Shown: one piece after another, positions 1 through 14,643 of the stretch | Numbering within the stretch: position 1 is the first letter of the stretch | Layout of the letters: every line of letters begins with the position of its first letter | Source: Parapristionchus giblindavisi | Taxonomy: Eukaryota; Nematoda; Chromadorea; Rhabditida; Diplogasteridae | DNA: 64,000 bases | Direction: 5' to 3' | Assembly: GCA_943737045.1 (NCBI GenBank) | Contig: CALSFV010000268.1 | Location: 1 to 64,000 of the forward strand | Notes under the pieces: model-generated | Database searches by the model: none | The model's input: the letters and a program-made list of their open reading frames with translations, nothing else | Told to the model about the DNA's origin: nothing | Translations under genes and position numbers: made by a program

Positions 1-810
1 AAAAAGTGAGAAACGGCCACAGGTATGGCCATTTCCCGCTCGAATTAGCTCCTGAAAATTCGCAATTTTACCTGTACAGCATAGCGGACGTTGCGAGGCG
101 TCGAAAGCGCGCTTCCGCAGCTCGAACGGATAAGTTTGAAGCAAGTTGTGATGATTTAAGTGTGAATTGTAACGATTGCCGCGTGATCTGTCGATTTCGC
201 GTTACAGATGAGCGGTTGTGACTTTATATGAGTTCAGCGTGTCTTGAGCTAATTATCAGGTGTCAAATTAAATTGTAAACGTACGAATAAAGATACACCG
301 ATTCGCTCTGGTCGTACAGAGACGCAATGGATAGAGTACGCGTCCCTCTCGCTCCCCCTTCCCTCTCCCTCTCCCCATACATAGATAGTCTAGACCGTAA
401 CTTGCTTGAGCCTGGATCAAATTGCAAACTTTTTTCAGCCACAAATATGTAGTTTGGTATGAAGAATTCAGTGAACACACTTTCAGAGAGCTCTGAAACA
501 GCCACACTGGAAATTTTGGCCTATTTTTTTCTATTTTCACGACAAAAAAATCAATTTAAAAGGCGATCAGAGAAATTTTAAAGTATAAATTCAGTATTCG
601 GAATACGCTAGACGGGTTAGGTGGCGTTGGTCGCCGTCGCGGCGGTAGGGGAGGTGTGTATGTGTCTTTTGTGTATGTGAGTGAAGAGCGATTCCCCTTC
701 TCCTCCTCCTCTTCTCTCTCTCTATATATATCCACCTCTCACTATAACCATATCTCGGATTTACAATAAAAATATTTATGAAAGTATTGAGCTATATCAA
801 ATGGTAGAGC

Positions 811-1062
811 ATGTCCAGTCTCACCAGCAACCACAGTCACGAAAAAGTGAGAAACGGCCACAGGTATGGCCATTTCCCGCTCGAATTAGCTCCTGAAAAT
901 TCGCAATTTTACCTGTACAGCATAGCGGACGTTGCGAGGCGTCGAAAGCGCGCTTCCGCAGCTCGAACGGATAAGTTTGAAGCAAGTTGTGATGATTTAA
1001 GTGTGAATTGTAACGATTGCCGCGTGATCTGTCGATTTCGCGTTACAGATGAGCGGTTGTGA
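811..1062 (+). CDS. Representative 83-codon open frame of the array unit (hypothetical)
   Basis: Nearly every unit keeps this 83-codon frame, opening MSSLTSNH and ending VTDERL, with an Arg/Lys-rich middle (RRRKR at residues ~47-51) and four Cys in the last third. I do not recognise a family. Changes between units are mixed. GTG/GTT in CRVIC, CGA/CGC at Arg and GTT/GTC are silent, while Ser/Thr, Gly/Ser, Asp/Asn, Tyr/Asn and Asn/Ile replacements also occur. One unit (frame starting near 10,397) has a TAG from AAG>TAG at about 10,539, and unit 6103 lacks the ATG. Homogenisation alone can keep a frame open, so expression is unproven. An AATAAA lies 65 bp after the stop. Confidence 0.15.
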   Translation: MSSLTSNHSHEKVRNGHRYGHFPLELAPENSQFYLYSIADVARRRKRASAARTDKFEASCDDLSVNCNDCRVICRFRVTDERL

Positions 1063-1126
1063 CTTTATATGAGTTCAGCGTGTCTTGAGCTAATTATCAG
1101 GTGTCAAATTAAATTGTAAACGTACG

Positions 1127-1132
1127 AATAAA
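1127..1132 (+). promoter_or_regulatory. Possible polyadenylation hexamer AATAAA (repeated in each unit)
   Basis: AATAAA lies 65 bp downstream of the TGA of the 83-codon frame in the same orientation and recurs in every unit. A second AATAAA-like sequence (CAATAAAAAT) precedes the frame. In AT-rich DNA a hexamer alone is weak evidence. Confidence 0.2.
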
Positions 1133-1431
1133 GATACACCGATTCGCTCTGGTCGTACATAGACGCAATGGATAGAGTACGCGTCCCTCTCGCTCCCCCT
1201 TCCCTCTCCCTCTCCCCATACATAGATAGTCTAGACCGTAACTTGCTTGAGCCTGGATCAAATTGCAAACTTTTTTCAGCCACAAATATGTAGTTTGGTA
1301 TGACGAATTCAGTGAACACACTTTCAGAGAGCGCACGCAACTCTGAAACAGCCACACTTGAAATTTTGGCCTATTTTTTTCTATTTTCACGACAAAAAAC
1401 AATTTAAAAGGCGATCAGAGAAATTTTAAAG

Positions 1432-1437
1432 TATAAA
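1432..1437 (+). promoter_or_regulatory. TATAAA motif upstream of the open frame (repeated in each unit)
   Basis: TATAAA within AAAGTATAAATTCAG lies about 340 bp before the next unit's ATG and is followed by a GC-rich hairpin and the CT tract. It is retained in nearly all units, altered to TATATA at about 7,581 and AATATAAATTAAG in the C block. Its position would suit a core promoter, but no other promoter evidence is visible. Confidence 0.15.
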
Positions 1438-1554
1438 TTCAGTATTCGGAATACGCTAGACGGGTTAGGTGGCGTTGGTCGCCGTCGCGGCGGTAGGGGA
1501 GGTGTGTATGTGTCTTTTGTGTATGTGAGTGAAGAGCGATTCCCCTTCTCCTCC

Positions 1555-1695
<141 letters not shown>

Positions 1696-4216
1696 ACCTC
1701 TCACTATAACCATATCTCGGATTTACAATAAAAATATTTATGAAAATATTGAGCTATATCAAATGGTAGAGCATGTCCAGTCTCACCAGCAACCACACTC
1801 ACGAAAAAGTGAGAAACGGCCACAGGTATGGCCATTTCCCGCTCGAATTAGCTCCTGAAAATTCGCAATTTTACCTGTACAGCATAGCGGACGTTGCGAG
1901 GCGTCGAAAGCGCGCTTCCGCAGCTCGAACGGATAAGTTTGAAGCAAGTTGTGATGATTTAAGTGTGAATTGTAACGATTGCCGCGTGATCTGTCGATTT
2001 CGCGTTACAGATGAGCGGTTGTGACTTTATATGAGTTCAGCGTGTCTTGAGCTAATTATCAGGTGTCAAATTAAATTGTAAACGTACGAATAAAGATACA
2101 CCGATTCGCTCTGGTCGTACAGAGACGCAATGGATAGAGTACGCATTTCTCTCGCTCCCCCTTCCCTCTCCCTCTCCCCATACATAGATAGTCTAGACCG
2201 TAACTTGCTTGAGCCTGGATCAAATTGCAAACTTTTTTCAGCCACAAATATGTAGTTTGGTATGAAGAATTCAGTGAACACACTTTCAGAGAGCTCTGAA
2301 ACAGCCACACTGGAAATTTTGGCCTATTTTTTTCTATTTTCACGACAAAAAAAATCAATTTAAAAGGCGATCAGAGAAATTTTAAAGTATAAATTCAGTA
2401 TTCGGAATACGCTAGACGGGTTAGGTGGCGTTGGTCGCCGTCGCGGCGGTAGGGGAGGTGTGTATGTGTCTTTTGTGTATGTGAGTGAAGAGCGATTCCC
2501 CTTCTCCTCCTCCTCTTCTCTCTCTCTATATATATCCACCTCTCACTATAACCATATCTCGGATTTACAATAAAAATATTTATGAAAGTATTGAGCTATA
2601 TCAAATGGTAGAGCATGTCCAGTCTCACCAGCAACCACAGTCACGAAAAAGTGAGAAACGGCCACAGGTATGGCCATTTCCCGCTCGAATTAGCTCCTGA
2701 AAATTCGCAATTTTACCTGTACAGCATAGCGGACGTTGCGAGGCGTCGAAAGCGCGCTTCCGCAGCTCGAACGGATAAGTTTGAAGCAAGTTGTGATGAT
2801 TTAAGTGTGAATTGTAACGATTGCCGCGTGATCTGTCGATTTCGCGTTACAGATGAGCGGTTGTGACTTTATATGAGTTCAGCGTGTCTTGAGCTAATTA
2901 TCAGGTGTCAAATTAAATTGTAAACGTACGAATAAAGATACACCGATTCGCTCTGATCGTACATAGACGCAATGGATAGAGTACGCGTCCCTCTCGCTCC
3001 CCCTTCCCTCTCCCTCTCCCCATACATAGATAGTCTAGACCGTAACTTGCTTGAGCCTGGATCAAATTGCAAACTTTTTTCAGCCACAAATATGTAGTTT
3101 GGTATGACGAATTCAGTGAACACACTTTCAGAGAGCGCACGCAACTCTGAAACAGCCACACTGGAAATTTTGGCCTATTTTTTTCTATTTTCACGACAAA
3201 AAAATCAATTTAAAAGGCGATCAGAGAAATTTTAAAGTATAAATTCAGTATTCGGAATACGCTAGACGGGTTAGGTGGCGTTGGTCGCCGTCGCGGCGGT
3301 AGGGGAGGTGTGTATGTGTCTTTTGTGTATGTGAGTGAAGAGCGATTCCCCTTCTCCTCCTCCTCTTCTCTCTCTCTATATATATCCACCTCTCACTATA
3401 ACCATATCTCGGATTTACAATAAAAATATTTATGAAAGTATTGAGCTATATCAAATGGTAGAGCATGTCCAGTCTCACCAGCAACCACAGTCACGAAAAA
3501 GTGAGAAACGGCCACAGGTATGGCCATTTCCCGCTCGAATTAGCTCCTGAAAATTCGCAATTTTACCTGTACAGCATAGCGGACGTTGCGAGGCGTCGAA
3601 AGCGCGCTTCCGCAGCTCGAACGGATAAGTTTGAAGCAAGTTGTGATGATTTAAGTGTGAATTGTAACGATTGCCGCGTGATCTGTCGATTTCGCGTTAC
3701 AGATGAGCGGTTGTGACTTTATATGAGTTCAGCGTGTCTTGAGCTAATTATCAGGTGTCAAATTAAATTGTAAACGTACGAATAAAGATACACCGATTCG
3801 CTCTGATCGTACATAGACGCAATGGATAGAGTACGCGTCCCTCTCGCTCCCCCTTCCCTCTCCCTCTCCCCATACATAGATAGTCTAGACCGTAACTTGC
3901 TTGAGCCTGGATCAAATTGCAAACTTTTTTCAGCCACAAATATGTAGTTTGGTATGACGAATTCAGTGAACACACTTTCAGAGAGCGCACGCAACTCTGA
4001 AACAGCCACACTGGAAATTTTGGCCTATTTTTTTCTATTTTCACGACAAAAAAATCAATTTAAAAGGCGATCAGAGAAATTTTAAAGTATAAATTCAGTA
4101 TTCGGAATACGCTAGACGGGTTAGGTGGCGTTGGTCGCCGTCGCGGCGGTAGGGGAGGTGTGTATGTGTCTTTTGTGTATGTGAGTGAAGAGCGATTCCC
4201 CTTCTCCTCCTCCTCT

Positions 4217-4249
<33 letters not shown>

Positions 4250-5079
4250 CCACCTCTCACTATAACCATATCTCGTATTTACAATAAAAATATTTATGAA
4301 AATATTGAGCTATATCAAATGGTAGAGCATGTCCAGTCTCACCAGCAACCACACTCACGAAAAAGTGAGAAACGGCCACAGGTATGGCCATTTCCCGCTC
4401 GAATTAGCTCCTGAAAATTCGCAATTTTACCTGTACAGCATAGCGGACGTTGCGAGGCGTCGAAAGCGCGCTTCCGCAGCTCGAACGGATAAGTTTGAAG
4501 CAAGTTGTGATGATTTAAGTGTGAATTGTAACGATTGCCGCGTGATCTGTCGATTTCGCGTTACAGATGAGCGGTTGTGACTTTATATGAGTTCAGCGTG
4601 TCTTGAGCTAATTATCAGGTGTCAAATTAAATTGTAAACGTACGAATAAAGATACACCGATTCGCTCTGGTCGTACAGAGACGCAATGGATAGAGTACGC
4701 GTCCCTCTCGCTCCCCCTTCCCTCTCCCTCTCCCCATACATAGATAGTCTAGACCGTAACTTGCTTGAGCCTGGATCAAATTGCAAACTTTTTTCAGCCA
4801 CAAATATGTAGTTTGGTATGACGAATTCAGTGAACACACTTTCAGAGAGCGCACGCAACTCTGAAACAGCCACACTTGAAATTTTGGCCTATTTTTTTCT
4901 ATTTTCACGACAAAAAAATCAATTTAAAAGGCGATCAGAGAAATTTTAAAGTATAAATTCAGTATTCGGAATACGCTAGACGGGTTAGGTGGCGTTGGTC
5001 GCCGTCGCGGCGGTAGGGGAGGTGTGTATGTGTCTTTTGTGTATGTGAGTGAAGAGCGATTCCCCTTCTCCTCCTCCTC

Positions 5080-5080
5080 T

Positions 5081-5168
<88 letters not shown>
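5080..5168. repeat. Expanded (CT)n(TA)n microsatellite in unit 5
   Basis: This is a second large expansion at the same position of the unit, again with one TATG interruption in the TA run. It makes the 4329-5247 unit 918 bp. Smaller expansions occur at about 13,740-13,780 and 16,335-16,380. Confidence 0.93.
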
Positions 5169-5169
<1 letters not shown>

Positions 5170-7814
5170 ACCTCTCACTATAACCATATCTCGGATTTAC
5201 AATAAAAATATTTATGAAAATATTGAGCTATATCAAATGGTAGAGCATGTCCAGTCTCACCAGCAACCACACTCACGAAAAAGTGAGAAACGGCCACAGG
5301 TATGGCCATTTCCCGCTCGAATTAGCTCCTGAAAATTCGCAATTTTACCTGTACAGCATAGCGGACGTTGCGAGGCGTCGAAAGCGCGCTTCCGCAGCTC
5401 GAACGGATAAGTTTGAAGCAAGTTGTGATGATTTAAGTGTGAATTGTAACGATTGCCGCGTGATCTGTCGATTTCGCGTTACAGATGAGCGGTTGTGACT
5501 TTATATGAGTTCAGCGTGTCTTGAGCTAATTATCAGGTGTCAAATTAAATTGTAAACGTACGAATAAAGATACACCGATTCGCTCTGGTCGTACAGAGAC
5601 GCAATGGATAGAGTACGCGTCCCTCTCGCTCCCCCTTCCCTCTCCCTCTCCTCATACATAGATAGTCTAGACCGTAACTTGCTTGAGCCTGGATCAAATT
5701 GCAAACTTTTTTCAGCCACAAATATGTAGTTTGGTATGACGAATTCAGTGAACACACTTTCAGAGAGCGCACGCAACTCTGAAACAGCCACACTGGAAAT
5801 TTTGGCCTATTTTTTTCTATTTTCACGACAAAAAAATCAATTTAAAAGGCGATCAGAGAAATTTTAAAGTATAAATTCAGTATTCGGAATACGCTAGACG
5901 GGTTAGGTGGCGTTGGTCGCCGTCGCGGCGGTAGGGGAGGTGTGTATGTGTCTTTTGTGTATGTGAGTGAAGAGCGATTCCCCTTCTCCTCCTCCTCTTC
6001 TCTCTCTCTATATATATATATATCCACCTCTCACTATAACCATATCTCGGATTTACAATAAAAATATTTATGAAAATATTGAGCTATATCAAATGGTAGA
6101 GCAAGTCCAGTCTCACCAGCAACCACAGTCACGAAAAAGTGAGAAACGGCCACAGGTATAGCCATTTCCCGCTCGAATTAGCTCCTGAAAATTCGCAATT
6201 TTACCTGTACAGCATAGCGGACGTTGCGAGGCGTCGAAAGCGCGCTTCCGCAGCTCGAACGGATAAGTTTGAAGCAAGTTGTGATGATTTAAGTGTGAAT
6301 TGTAACGATTGCCGCGTGATCTGTCGATTTCGCGTTACAGATGAGCGGTTGTGACTTTATATGAGTTCAGCGTGTCTTGAGCTAATTATCAGGTGTCAAA
6401 TTAAATTGTAAACGTACGAATAAAGATACACCGATTCGCTCTGGTCGTACAGAGACGCAATGGATAGAGTACGCGTCCCTCTCGCTCCCCCTTCCCTCTC
6501 CCTCTCCTCATACATAGATAGTCTAGACCGTAACTTGCTTGAGCCTGGATCAAATTGCAAACTTTTTTCAGCCACAAATATGTAGTTTGGTATGACGAAT
6601 TCAGTGAACACACTTTCAGAGAGCGCACGCAACTCTGAAACAGCCACACTGGAAATTTTGGCCTATTTTTTTCTATTTTCACGACAAAAAAATCAATTTA
6701 AAAGGCGATCAGAGAAATTTTAAAGTATAAATTCAGTATTCGGAATACGCTAGACGGGTTAGGTGGCGTTGGTCGCCGTCGCGGCGGTAGGGGAGGTGTG
6801 TATGTGTCTTTTGTGTATGTGAGTGAAGAGCGATTCCCCTTCTCCTCCTCCTCTTCTCTCTCTCTATATATATATATCCACCTCTCACTATAACCATATA
6901 TCGGATTTACAATAAAAATATTTATGAAAATATTGAGCTATATCAAATGGTAGAGCATGTCCAGTCTCACCAGCAACCACAGTCACGAAAAAGTGAGAAA
7001 CGGCCACAGGTATGGCCATTTCCCGCTCGAATTAGCTCCTGAAAATTCGCAATTTTACCTGTACAGCATAGCGGACGTTGCGAGGCGTCGAAAGCGCGCT
7101 TCCGCAGCTCGAACGGATAAGTTTGAAGCAAGTTGTGATGATTTAAGTGTGAATTGTAACGATTGCCGCGTGATCTGTCGATTTCGCGTTACAGATGAGC
7201 GGTTGTGACTTTATATGAGTTCAGCGTGTCTTGAGCTAATTATCAGGTGTCAAATTAAATTGTAAACGTACGAATAAAGATACACCGATTCGCTCTGGTC
7301 GTACAGAGACGCAATGGATAGAGTACGCGTCCCTCTCGCTCCCCCTTCCCTCTCCCTCTCCCCATATATAGATAGTCTAGACCGTAACTTGCTTGAGCCT
7401 GGATTAAAATGGAGACTTTTTTCAGCCACAAATATGTAGTTTGGTATGACGAATTCAGTGAACACACTTTCAGAGAGCGCACGCAACTCTGAAACAGCCA
7501 CACTGGAAATTTTGGCCTATTTTTTTCTATTTTCACGACAAAAAAATCAATTTAAAAGGCGATCAGAGAAATTTTAAAGTATATATTCAGTATTCGGAAT
7601 ACGCTAGATGGGATAGGTGGCGTTGGTCGCCGTCGCGGCGGTAGGGGAGGTGTGTATGTGTCTTTTGTGTATGTGAGTGAAGAGCGATTCCCCTTCTCCT
7701 CCTCCTCTTCTCTCTCTCTATATATATATATATATCCACCTCTCACTCTAACCATATCTCGGATTTACAATAAAAATATTTATGAAAATATTGAGCTATA
7801 TCAAATGGTAGAGC

Positions 7815-8566
7815 ATGTCCAGTCTCACCAGCAACCACAGTCACGAAAAAGTGAGAAACGGCCACAGGTATGGCCATTTCCCGCTCGAATTAGCTCCTGA
7901 AAATTCGCAATTTTACCTGTACAGCATAGCGGACGTTGCGAGGCGTCGAAAGCGCGCTTCCGCAGCTCGAACGGATAAGTTTGAAGCAAGTTGTGATGAT
8001 TTAAGTGTGAATTGTAACGATTGCCGCGTTATCTGTCGATTTCGCGTTACAGATGAGCGGTTGTGACTTTATATGAGTTCAGCGTGTCTTGAGCTAATTA
8101 TCAGGTGTCAAATTAAATTTTTAACGTTCGAATAAAGATACACCGATTCGCTCTGGTAGTACAGAGACGCACTGGATAGAGTACGCGTCCCTCTCGCTCC
8201 CCCTTCCCTCTCCCTCTCCCCATACATAGATAGTCTAGACCGTAACTTGCTTGAGCCTGGATCAAATTGCAAACTTTTTTCAGCCACAAATATGTAGTTT
8301 GGTATGACGAATTCAGTGAACACACTTTCAGAGAGCGCACGCAACTCTGAAACTGCCACACTGAAAATTTTGGAGTATTTTTTTCTATTTTCACGACAAA
8401 AAAATCAATTTAAAAGGCGATCAGAGAAATTTTAAAGTATAAATTCAGTATTCGGAATACGCTAGACGGGTTAGGTGGCGTTGGTCGCCGTCGCGGCGGT
8501 AGGGGAGGTGTGTATGTGTCTTTTGTGTATGTGAGTGAAGAGCGATTCCCCTTCTCCTCCTCCTCT

Positions 8567-8597
<31 letters not shown>

Positions 8598-10288
8598 CCA
8601 CCTCTCACTATAACCATATCTCGGATTTACAATAAAAATATTTATGAAAATATTGAGCTATATCAAATGGTAGAGCATGTCCAGTCTCACCAGCAACCAC
8701 AGTCACGAAAAAGTGAGAAACGGCCACAGGTATGGCCATTTCCCGCTCGAATTAGCTCCTGAAAATTCGCAATTTTACCTGTACAGCATAGCGGACGTTG
8801 CGAGGCGTCGAAAGCGCGCTTCCGCAGCTCGAACGGATAAGTTTGAAGCAAGTTGTGATGATTTAAGTGTGAATTGTAACGATTGCCGCGTTATCTGTCG
8901 ATTTCGCGTTACAGATGAGCGGTTGTGACTTTATATGAGTTCAGCGTGTCTTGAGCTAATTATCAGGTGTCAAATTAAATTTTTAACGTTCGAATAAAGA
9001 TACACCGATTCGCTCTGGTAGTACAGAGACGCACTGGATAGAGTACGCGTCCCTCTCGCTCCCCCTTCCCTCTCCCTCTCCCCATACATAGATAGTCTAG
9101 ACCGTAACTTGCTTGAGCCTGGATCAAATTGCAAACTTTTTTCAGCCACAAATATGTAGTTTGGTATGACGAATTCAGTGAACACACTTTCAGAGAGCGC
9201 ACGCAACTCTGAAACAGCCACACTGGAAATTTTGGCCTATTTTTTTCTATTTTCACGACAAAAAAATCAATTTAAAAGGCGATCAGAGAAATTTTAAAGT
9301 ATAAATTCAGTATTCGGAATACGCTAGACGGGTTAGGTGGCGTTGGTCGCCGTCGCGGCGGTAGGGGAGGTGTGTATGTGTCTTTTGTGTATGTGAGTGA
9401 AGAGCGATTCCCCTTCTCCTCCTCCTCTTCTCTCTCTCTCTCTCTATATATATATATCCACCTCTCACTCTAACCATATCTCGGATTTACAATAAAAATA
9501 TTTATGAAAATATTGAGCTATATCAAATGGTAGAGCATGTCCAGTCTCACCAGCAACCACAGTCACGAAAAAGTGAGAAACGGCCACAGGTATGGCCATT
9601 TCCCGCTCGAATTAGCTCCTGAAAATTCGCAATTTTACCTGTACAGCATAGCGGACGTTGCGAGGCGTCGAAAGCGCGCTTCCGCAGCTCGAACGGATAA
9701 GTTTGAAGCAAGTTGTGATGATTTAAGTGTGAATTGTAACGATTGCCGCGTGATCTGTCGATTTCGCGTTACAGATGAGCGGTTGTGACTTTATATGAGT
9801 TCAGCGTGTCTTGAGCTAATTATCAGGTGTCAAATTAAATTGTAAACGTACGAATAAAGATACACCGATTCGCTCTGGTCGTACAGAGACGCAATGGATA
9901 GAGTACGCGTCCCTCTCGCTCCCCCTTCCCTCTCCCTCTCCCCATACATAGATAGTCTAGACCGTAACTTGCTTGAGCCTGGATCAAATTGCAAACTTTT
10001 TTCAGCCACAAATATGTAGTTTGGTATGACGAATTCAGTGAACACACTTTCAGAGAGCGCACGCAACTCTGAAACAGCCACACTGGAAATTTTGGAGTAT
10101 TTTTTTCTATTTTCACGACAAAAAAATCAATTTAAAAGGCGATCAGAGAAATTTTAAAGTATAAATTCAGTATTCGGAATACGCTAGACGGGTTAGGTGG
10201 CGTTGGTCGCCGTCGCGGCGGTAGGGGAGGTGTGTATGTGTCTTTTGTGTATGTGAGTGAAGAGCGATTCCCCTTCTCCTCCTCCTCT

Positions 10289-10323
<35 letters not shown>

Positions 10324-12014
10324 CCACCTCTCACTATAACCATATCTCGGATTTACAATAAAAATATTTATGAAAATATTGAGCTATATCAAATGGTAGA
10401 GCATGTCCAGTCTCACCAGCAACCACAGTCACGAAAAAGTGAGAAACGGCCACAGGTATGGCCATTTCCCGCTCGAATTAGCTCCTGAAAATTCGCAATT
10501 TTACCTGTACAGCATAGCGGACGTTGCGAGGCGTCGATAGCGCGCTTCCGCAGCTCGAACGGATAAGTTTGAAGCAAGTTGTGATGATTTAAGTGTGAAT
10601 TGTAACGATTGCCGCGTTATCTGTCGATTTCGCGTTACAGATGAGCGGTTGTGACTTTATATGAGTTCAGCGTGTCTTGAGCTAATTATCAGGTGTCAAA
10701 TTAAATTGTTAACGTTCGAATAAAGATACACCGATTCGCTCTGGTAGTACAGAGACGCACTGGATAGAGTACGCGTCCCTCTCGCTCCCCCTTCCCTCTC
10801 CCTCTCCCCATACATAGATAGTCTAGACCGTAACTTGCTTGAGCCTGGATCAAATTGCAAACTTTTTTCAGCCACAAATATGTAGTTTGGTATGACGAAT
10901 TCAGTGAACACACTTTCAGAGAGCGCACGCAACTCTGAAACAGCCACACTGGAAATTTTGGCCTATTTTTTTCTATTTTCACGACAAAAAAATCAATTTA
11001 AAAGGCGATCAGAGAAATTTTAAAGTATAAATTCAGTATTCGGAATACGCTAGACGGGTTAGGTGGCGTTGGTCGCCGTCGCGGCGGTAGGGGAGGTGTG
11101 TATGTGTCTTTTGTGTATGTGAGTGAAGAGCGATTCCCCTTCTCCTCCTCCTCTTCTCTCTCTCTCTATATATATATATATCCACCTCTCACTCTAACCA
11201 TATCTCGGATTTACAATAAAAATATTTATGAAAATATTGAGCTATATCAAATGGTAGAGCATGTCCAGTCTCACCAGCAACCACAGTCACGAAAAAGTGA
11301 GAAACGGCCACAGGTATGGCCATTTCCCGCTCGAATTAGCTCCTGAAAATTCGCAATTTTACCTGTACAGCATAGCGGACGTTGCGAGGCGTCGAAAGCG
11401 CGCTTCCGCAGCTCGAACGGATAAGTTTGAAGCAAGTTGTGATGATTTAAGTGTGAATTGTAACGATTGCCGCGTGATCTGTCGATTTCGCGTTACAGAT
11501 GAGCGGTTGTGACTTTATATGAGTTCAGCGTGTCTTGAGCTAATTATCAGGTGTCAAATTAAATTGTAAACGTACGAATAAAGATACACCGATTCGCTCT
11601 GGTCGTACAGAGACGCAATGGATAGAGTACGCGTCCCTCTCGCTCCCCCTTCCCTCTCCCTCTCCCCATACATAGATAGTCTAGACCGTAACTTGCTTGA
11701 GCCTGGATCAAATTGCAAACTTTTTTCAGCCACAAATATGTAGTTTGGTATGACGAATTCAGTGAACACACTTTCAGAGAGCGCACGCAACTCTGAAACA
11801 GCCACACTGGAAATTTTGGAGTATTTTTTTATATTTTCACGACAAAAAAATCAATTTAAAAGGCGATCAGAGAAATTTTAAAGTATAAATTCAGTATTCG
11901 GAATACGCTAGACGGGTTAGGTGGCGTTGGTCGCCGTCGCGGCGGTAGGGGAGGTGTGTATGTGTCTTTTGTGTATGTGAGTGAAGAGCGATTCCCCTTC
12001 TCCTCCTCCTCTTT

Positions 12015-12045
<31 letters not shown>

Positions 12046-13734
12046 CCACCTCTCACTATAACCATATCTCGGATTTACAATAAAAATATTTATGAAAATA
12101 TTGAGCTATATCAAATGGTAGAGCATGTCCAGTCTCACCAGCAACCACAGTCACGAAAAAGTGAGAAACGGCCACAGGTATGGCCATTTCCCGCTCGAAT
12201 TAGCTCCTGAAAATTCGCAATTTTACCTGTACAGCATAGCGGACGTTGCGAGGCGTCGAAAGCGCGCTTCCGCAGCTCGAACGGATAAGTTTGAAGCAAG
12301 TTGTGATGATTTAAGTGTGAATTGTAACGATTGCCGCGTTATCTGTCGATTTCGCGTTACAGATGAGCGGTTGTGACTTTATATGAGTTCAGCGTGTCTT
12401 GAGCTAATTATCAGGTGTCAAATTAAATTGTTAACGTTCGAATAAAGATACACCGATTCGCTCTGGTAGTACAGAGACGCACTGGATAGAGTACGCGTCC
12501 CTCTCGCTCCCCCTTCCCTCTCCCTCTCCCCATACATAGATAGTCTAGACCGTAACTTGCTTGAGCCTGGATCAAATTGCAAACTTTTTTCAGCCACAAA
12601 TATGTAGTTTGGTATGACGAATTCAGTGAACACACTTTCAGAGAGCGCACGCAACTCTGAAACAGCCACACTGGAAATTTTGGCCTATTTTTTTCTATTT
12701 TCACGACAAAAAAATCAATTTAAAAGGCGATCAGAGAAATTTTAAAGTATAAATTCAGTATTCGGAATACGCTAGACGGGTTAGGTGGCGTTGGTCGCCG
12801 TCGCGGCGGTAGGGGAGGTGTGTATGTGTCTTTTGTGTATGTGAGTGAAGAGCGATTCCCCTTCTCCTCCTCCTCTTCTCTCTCTCTCTCTCTATATATA
12901 TATCCACCTCTCACTCTAACCATATCTCGGATTTACAATAAAAATATTTATGAAAATATTGAGCTATATCAAATGGTAGAGCATGTCCAGTCTCACCAGC
13001 AACCACAGTCACGAAAAAGTGAGAAACGGCCACAGGTATGGCCATTTCCCGCTCGAATTAGCTCCTGAAAATTCGCAATTTTACCTGTACAGCATAGCGG
13101 ACGTTGCGAGGCGTCGAAAGCGCGCTTCCGCAGCTCGAACGGATAAGTTTGAAGCAAGTTGTGATGATTTAAGTGTGAATTGTAACGATTGCCGCGTGAT
13201 CTGTCGATTTCGCGTTACAGATGAGCGGTTGTGACTTTATATGAGTTCAGCGTGTCTTGAGCTAATTATCAGGTGTCAAATTAAATTGTAAACGTACGAA
13301 TAAAGATACACCGATTCGCTCTGGTCGTACAGAGACGCAATGGATAGAGTACGCGTCCCTCTCGCTCCCCCTTCCCTCTCCCTCTCCCCATACATAGATA
13401 GTCTAGACCGTAACTTGCTTGAGCCTGGATCAAATTGCAAACTTTTTTCAGCCACAAATATGTAGTTTGGTATGACGAATTCAGTGAACACACTTTCAGA
13501 GAGCGCACGCAACTCTGAAACAGCCACACTGGAAATTTTGGAGTATTTTTTTCTATTTTCACGACAAAAAAATCAATTTAAAAGGCGATCAGAGAAATTT
13601 TAAAGTATAAATTCAGTATTCGGAATACGCTAGACGGGTTAGGTGGCGTTGGTCGCCGTCGCGGCGGTAGGGGAGGTGTGTATGTGTCTTTTGTGTATGT
13701 GAGTGAAGAGCGATTCCCCTTCTCCTCCTCCTCT

Positions 13735-13781
<47 letters not shown>

Positions 13782-14612
13782 ACCTCTCACTATAACCATA
13801 TCTCGGATTTACAATAAAAATATTTATGAAAATATTGAGCTATATCAAATGGTAGAGCATGTCCAGTCTCACCAGCAACCACAGTCACGAAAAAGTGAGA
13901 AACGGCCACAGGTATGGCCATTTCCCGCTCGAATTAGCTCCTGAAAATTCGCAATTTTACCTGTACAGCATAGCGGACGTTGCGAGGCGTCGAAAGCGCG
14001 CTTCCGCAGCTCGAACGGATAAGTTTGAAGCAAGTTGTGATGATTTAAGTGTGAATTGTAACGATTGCCGCGTTATCTGTCGATTTCGCGTTACAGATGA
14101 GCGGTTGTGACTTTATATGAGTTCAGCGTGTCTTGAGCTAATTATCAGGTGTCAAATTAAATTGTTAACGTTCGAATAAAGATACACCGATTCGCTCTGG
14201 TAGTACAGAGACGCACTGGATAGAGTACGCGTCCCTCTCGCTCCCCCTTCCCTCTCCCTCTCCCCATACATAGATAGTCTAGACCGTAACTTGCTTGAGC
14301 CTGGATCAAATTGCAAACTTTTTTCAGCCACAAATATGTAGTTTGGTATGACGAATTCAGTGAACACACTTTCAGAGAGCGCACGCAACTCTGAAACAGC
14401 CACACTGGAAATTTTGGCCTATTTTTTTCTATTTTCACGACAAAAAAATCAATTTAAAAGGCGATCAGAGAAATTTTAAAGTATAAATTCAGTATTCGGA
14501 ATACGCTAGACGGGTTAGGTGGCGTTGGTCGCCGTCGCGGCGGTAGGGGAGGTGTGTATGTGTCTTTTGTGTATGTGAGTGAAGAGCGATTCCCCTTCTC
14601 CTCCTCCTCTTT

Positions 14613-14643
<31 letters not shown>

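Noticed and set aside
263..540. Minus-strand 80-97 codon frames in every array unit
   Set aside because: Two overlapping minus frames are kept open only because units are homogenised. They span the C/T-rich tract, read as GEREREGG-type low complexity, and shift with unit subtype, so they were used only as markers for A, B and C types.
1461..1470. GGGTTAGG as telomere sequence in array units
   Set aside because: It occurs once per unit and is not tandemly repeated.
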